Source of the DNA: Micavibrio sp. TMED27 | GTDB taxonomy: Bacteria; Pseudomonadota; Alphaproteobacteria; Micavibrionales; Micavibrionaceae | Direction: 5' to 3' | Length of the DNA: 34,592 nucleotides | Assembly: GCA_002167715.1 (NCBI GenBank) | Contig: NHCG01000003.1 | Location: forward strand, 1 to 34,592 | Shown: positions 33,160-34,592 of the stretch, one piece after another | How the letters are laid out: every line of letters begins with the position of its first letter | How positions within the stretch are numbered: position 1 is the first letter of the stretch | Notes under the pieces: generated by a model | Database searches by the model: none | What the model was told of the DNA's origin: nothing | What the model saw: the letters and a program-made list of their open reading frames with translations, nothing else | Position numbers and translations under genes: made by a program

Positions 33160-33549
33160 TTATAATTTTAATGGCGCAATCCGCTGCTTATAAGACGCTT
33201 TTTTATTTACCAGCTCACTTGGTTTTTCGGATGAACGCTCATTAAATCTAGTGCCTAGAATTTCAATCTTTACTTTAAGGCTAGCCCCATCCAAAGAATA
33301 AAGCTGCGCGCTTAAGCTGCTGCTTTTCAATGTTAAATTTGTTTTAGGATTGTCCGTTTCGTTATTATAAGCATTAGCCTGAAGGACGTTTTTAGTAGAG
33401 CGCTCCGGAGCTTTAATATCTTGGTTAGAGCCTTTTAGATCTTCTCTTATAAGCTCTGCTTTGAGAGAAAGTTTAAGAGCACTTTCTTCATTACTTAGGC
33501 GTTTATAGTGATGCGTTAGGTTATTCTCTTTTTTGCCTGTAAGACACAT
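33160..33549 (-). CDS. Hypothetical 129-residue ORF, possibly a gene fragment
   Basis: It encodes MCLTGKKENNLTHHYKRL... with SALKLSLKAELIREDLKGSN, then LTLKSSSLSAQLYSLDGASLKVKIEILGTRFNER and a Lys-rich end. No family is recognised. There is no convincing Shine-Dalgarno. Similar phrases in another frame just downstream suggest it is the front of a longer, repetitive, frameshifted gene. Confidence 0.3.
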   Translation of the reverse strand: MCLTGKKENNLTHHYKRLSNEESALKLSLKAELIREDLKGSNQDIKAPERSTKNVLQANAYNNETDNPKTNLTLKSSSLSAQLYSLDGASLKVKIEILGTRFNERSSEKPSELVNKKASYKQRIAPLKL

Positions 33550-33615
33550 ATCAACGCACAGCTTAAAGAATAATAAATTGAGGTTAGTAACTGCCTTTAT
33601 AGGCCGTTACGCGGA

Positions 33616-33922
33616 TTGTAACTCTTTTGTAACCACTTAACATATTGATAGTATTTCAAAAAAAAGGTTTTGTAACAAAAAACACAAAAAAACCACCGCT
33701 ATGCTTTCACACGCACGTGCGTATACGCGCGCACGCGCCTGTACGCGTATAGTGCATATTTAAAAAACGTTACTTATATATATATATTTGATAAATAAAT
33801 ATATATATATAAGAAAAACAATGTCTTATGAGGTAACGAAAAAGGTAACAGAGAGGTAACAAATTTTATTTTTTGTAACATTTTTATTTTTAATCAATAA
33901 AAACAAAAGCTTACGAGATAAC
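33616..33922. other. Origin-like region: GTAAC iterons, Z-DNA-prone tract and AT cruciform
   Basis: There are no genes. GGTAAC occurs at 33,832-33,837, 33,844-33,849 and 33,855-33,860, spaced 12 and 11 bases, about one helical turn. GTAAC or ATAAC recurs near 33,618, 33,630, 33,671, 33,875 and 33,918. Upstream is an alternating purine-pyrimidine tract (33,707-33,750) and a perfect 17-bp AT inverted repeat (33,773-33,789 with 33,797-33,813). Iterons next to an easily melted AT block are typical of plasmid origins. Confidence 0.45.
33773..33813. repeat. Perfect 17-bp AT inverted repeat (cruciform)
   Basis: The arms run CTTATATATATATATTT and its exact reverse complement, with a GATAAAT spacer at 33,790-33,796. 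It would extrude or melt easily. Confidence 0.75.
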
Positions 33923-33989
33923 GAAAAATATTTATAAAAGGCATAGGTGACTAAACACCATGATTAAGACAACACCAGTTCAATTTACT

Positions 33990-34125
33990 GAAAATGAAAC
34001 ATATTAAGGGCGCTTTAGTAGTTATGCCGATGCACTTTAACGCATTCCATACCGCGAAATAGGCGGGCTATGCTGAGAACTCTACACGGCAGCAAGGACC
34101 GAGATTGTTAACAAATGATGACAAT
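33990..34125 (+). pseudogene. Relic of a phage terminase small subunit-like gene
   Basis: A plus-strand frame reads FNAFHTAK-stop-AGYAENSTRQQGPRLLTNDD. Apart from the TAG (34,060-34,062 region) it fits the conserved start of Terminase_2-type small subunits (FNAxxAAxxAGYSExSARQQGxRLL). The frame has no other terminase sequence after 34,125. From here to 34,489 (about 360 bases) I see no gene, only spurious short ORFs. Confidence 0.55.
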
Positions 34126-34489
34126 TCCGCCGCCGCTGCGACTGCAGAGTGGCCTCGCGTCCGAGAAAATATCGTCAAGGAACAATGATAAATCGCCAAA
34201 GGTGCAAGCCTTTCCTAGTGTTAAACAGGCATGTGACTAGCTATTTTACGAGATGTGTAAATCACCCTTCACTCGATAGGCTGCTCTTTGGGCGTTTCCT
34301 GCTCGTAGGGCTTTGCTCTGTACTTTGGTAGTACTTGCCCTCCTCTTCATTCGGCCTCTGCCCTTATTTCGGCTCTATGAGCTTCGTTAGTCGTGAAATT
34401 TTCGTAAGTACGGCTATATTCATTGGTGTAAAGTCTATAGGTCTAATCAGTTTTTTATAATTTATAATGTCCATATTTAGCAAAAATAG

Positions 34490-34518
34490 ACAATTCTGTA
34501 TTTTGCTGTTAGAATTGT
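34490..34518. promoter_or_regulatory. Inverted repeat upstream of the ParD-like gene, candidate operator
   Basis: ACAATTCT (34,490-34,497) and AGAATTGT (34,511-34,518) flank a 13-base spacer, 20 bases before the ParD-like ATG. A TATAAT lies about 30 bases upstream. Antitoxin autoregulation often uses such dyads. Confidence 0.4.
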
Positions 34519-34537
34519 GATATGGAGGTATATTATC

Positions 34538-34592
34538 ATGAATATTAGTTTTACTGAAAAACAAGAGCAATATATTGCTTCCCAGATAAAAA
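34538..34592 (+). CDS. ParD/CopG-like antitoxin start, cut by the window end
   Basis: Only 18 codons are present: MNISFTEKQEQYIASQIK. This matches the first strand and helix of ParD-type antitoxins (MNxSLTxxxExxIxxxVxSG). GGAGG lies 9 bases before the ATG. A ParE-like toxin gene would be expected just downstream, outside the window. The partial length limits certainty. Confidence 0.55.
   Translation, partial: MNISFTEKQEQYIASQIK

Noticed and set aside
34364-34570. 68-codon minus-strand ORF at the right end
   Set aside because: It runs opposite the ParD-like start and operator and has no recognisable motif or ribosome-binding site.

Overview
The window looks like part of a plasmid, or a plasmid-like accessory region, of an alphaproteobacterium with an AT-rich backbone. 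The left edge cuts a replication-initiator-like winged-helix gene, and the right end carries an iteron-like and cruciform region followed by the first codons of a ParD-like antitoxin. The Xre regulator has the look of alphaproteobacterial XRE proteins. No tRNA, rRNA or CRISPR array was seen. Species cannot be named.

Layout. (1) 1-1,621: partial Rep-like gene (minus), a candidate counter-transcribed RNA with a promoter and terminator, an AT-rich block of inverted and direct repeats, and a HTH/coiled-coil plasmid protein. (2) 1,692-7,887: a divergent XRE regulator, then a co-directional set: a LuxI-superfamily-like acyl synthase, a TonB-dependent receptor, a haem-oxygenase-fold diiron oxidase-like protein, a YfiR-like periplasmic protein, and a two-TM HAMP sensor with no recognisable output domain. 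I read this as an undescribed small-molecule production, uptake and sensing module; it is the most interesting part of the window. (3) 8,101-11,644: ietA/ietS, an AAA ATPase plus subtilisin-like protease pair known as a plasmid stability and anti-phage system. (4) 11,886-32,579: a Sel1-repeat gene, a 1,487-residue RTX/type-I-secreted protein and a second, paralogous Sel1-repeat gene.

The Sel1 gene nearest ietA is split by a 13,652-bp Tn3-family transposon (12,163-25,814). The element has 34-bp terminal inverted repeats with one mismatch and a perfect 5-bp target duplication, TATTT. Removing the element and one TATTT rejoins the Sel1 gene in frame, at about the length of its intact paralogue. 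The cargo is visibly GC-richer than the backbone. It holds a detoxification-like block on the minus strand (MBL hydrolase, GST relic, TetR, isochorismatase-like hydrolase, frameshifted GlcG/HbpS, membrane protein). On the plus strand is an envelope-stress block (ECF sigma, short membrane protein, two CpxP/CnrX-like sensors, PD40 protein, PHB-depolymerase-like esterase and a chimeric esterase relic). tnpR and tnpA lie at the right end.

(5) 32,580-34,592: decayed coding debris, a Z-DNA-prone tract, a perfect AT cruciform, GGTAAC iteron-like repeats, a relic of a phage terminase small subunit, and a ParD-like start cut by the window edge.

All assignments are by eye from motifs and layout; no database search was run.
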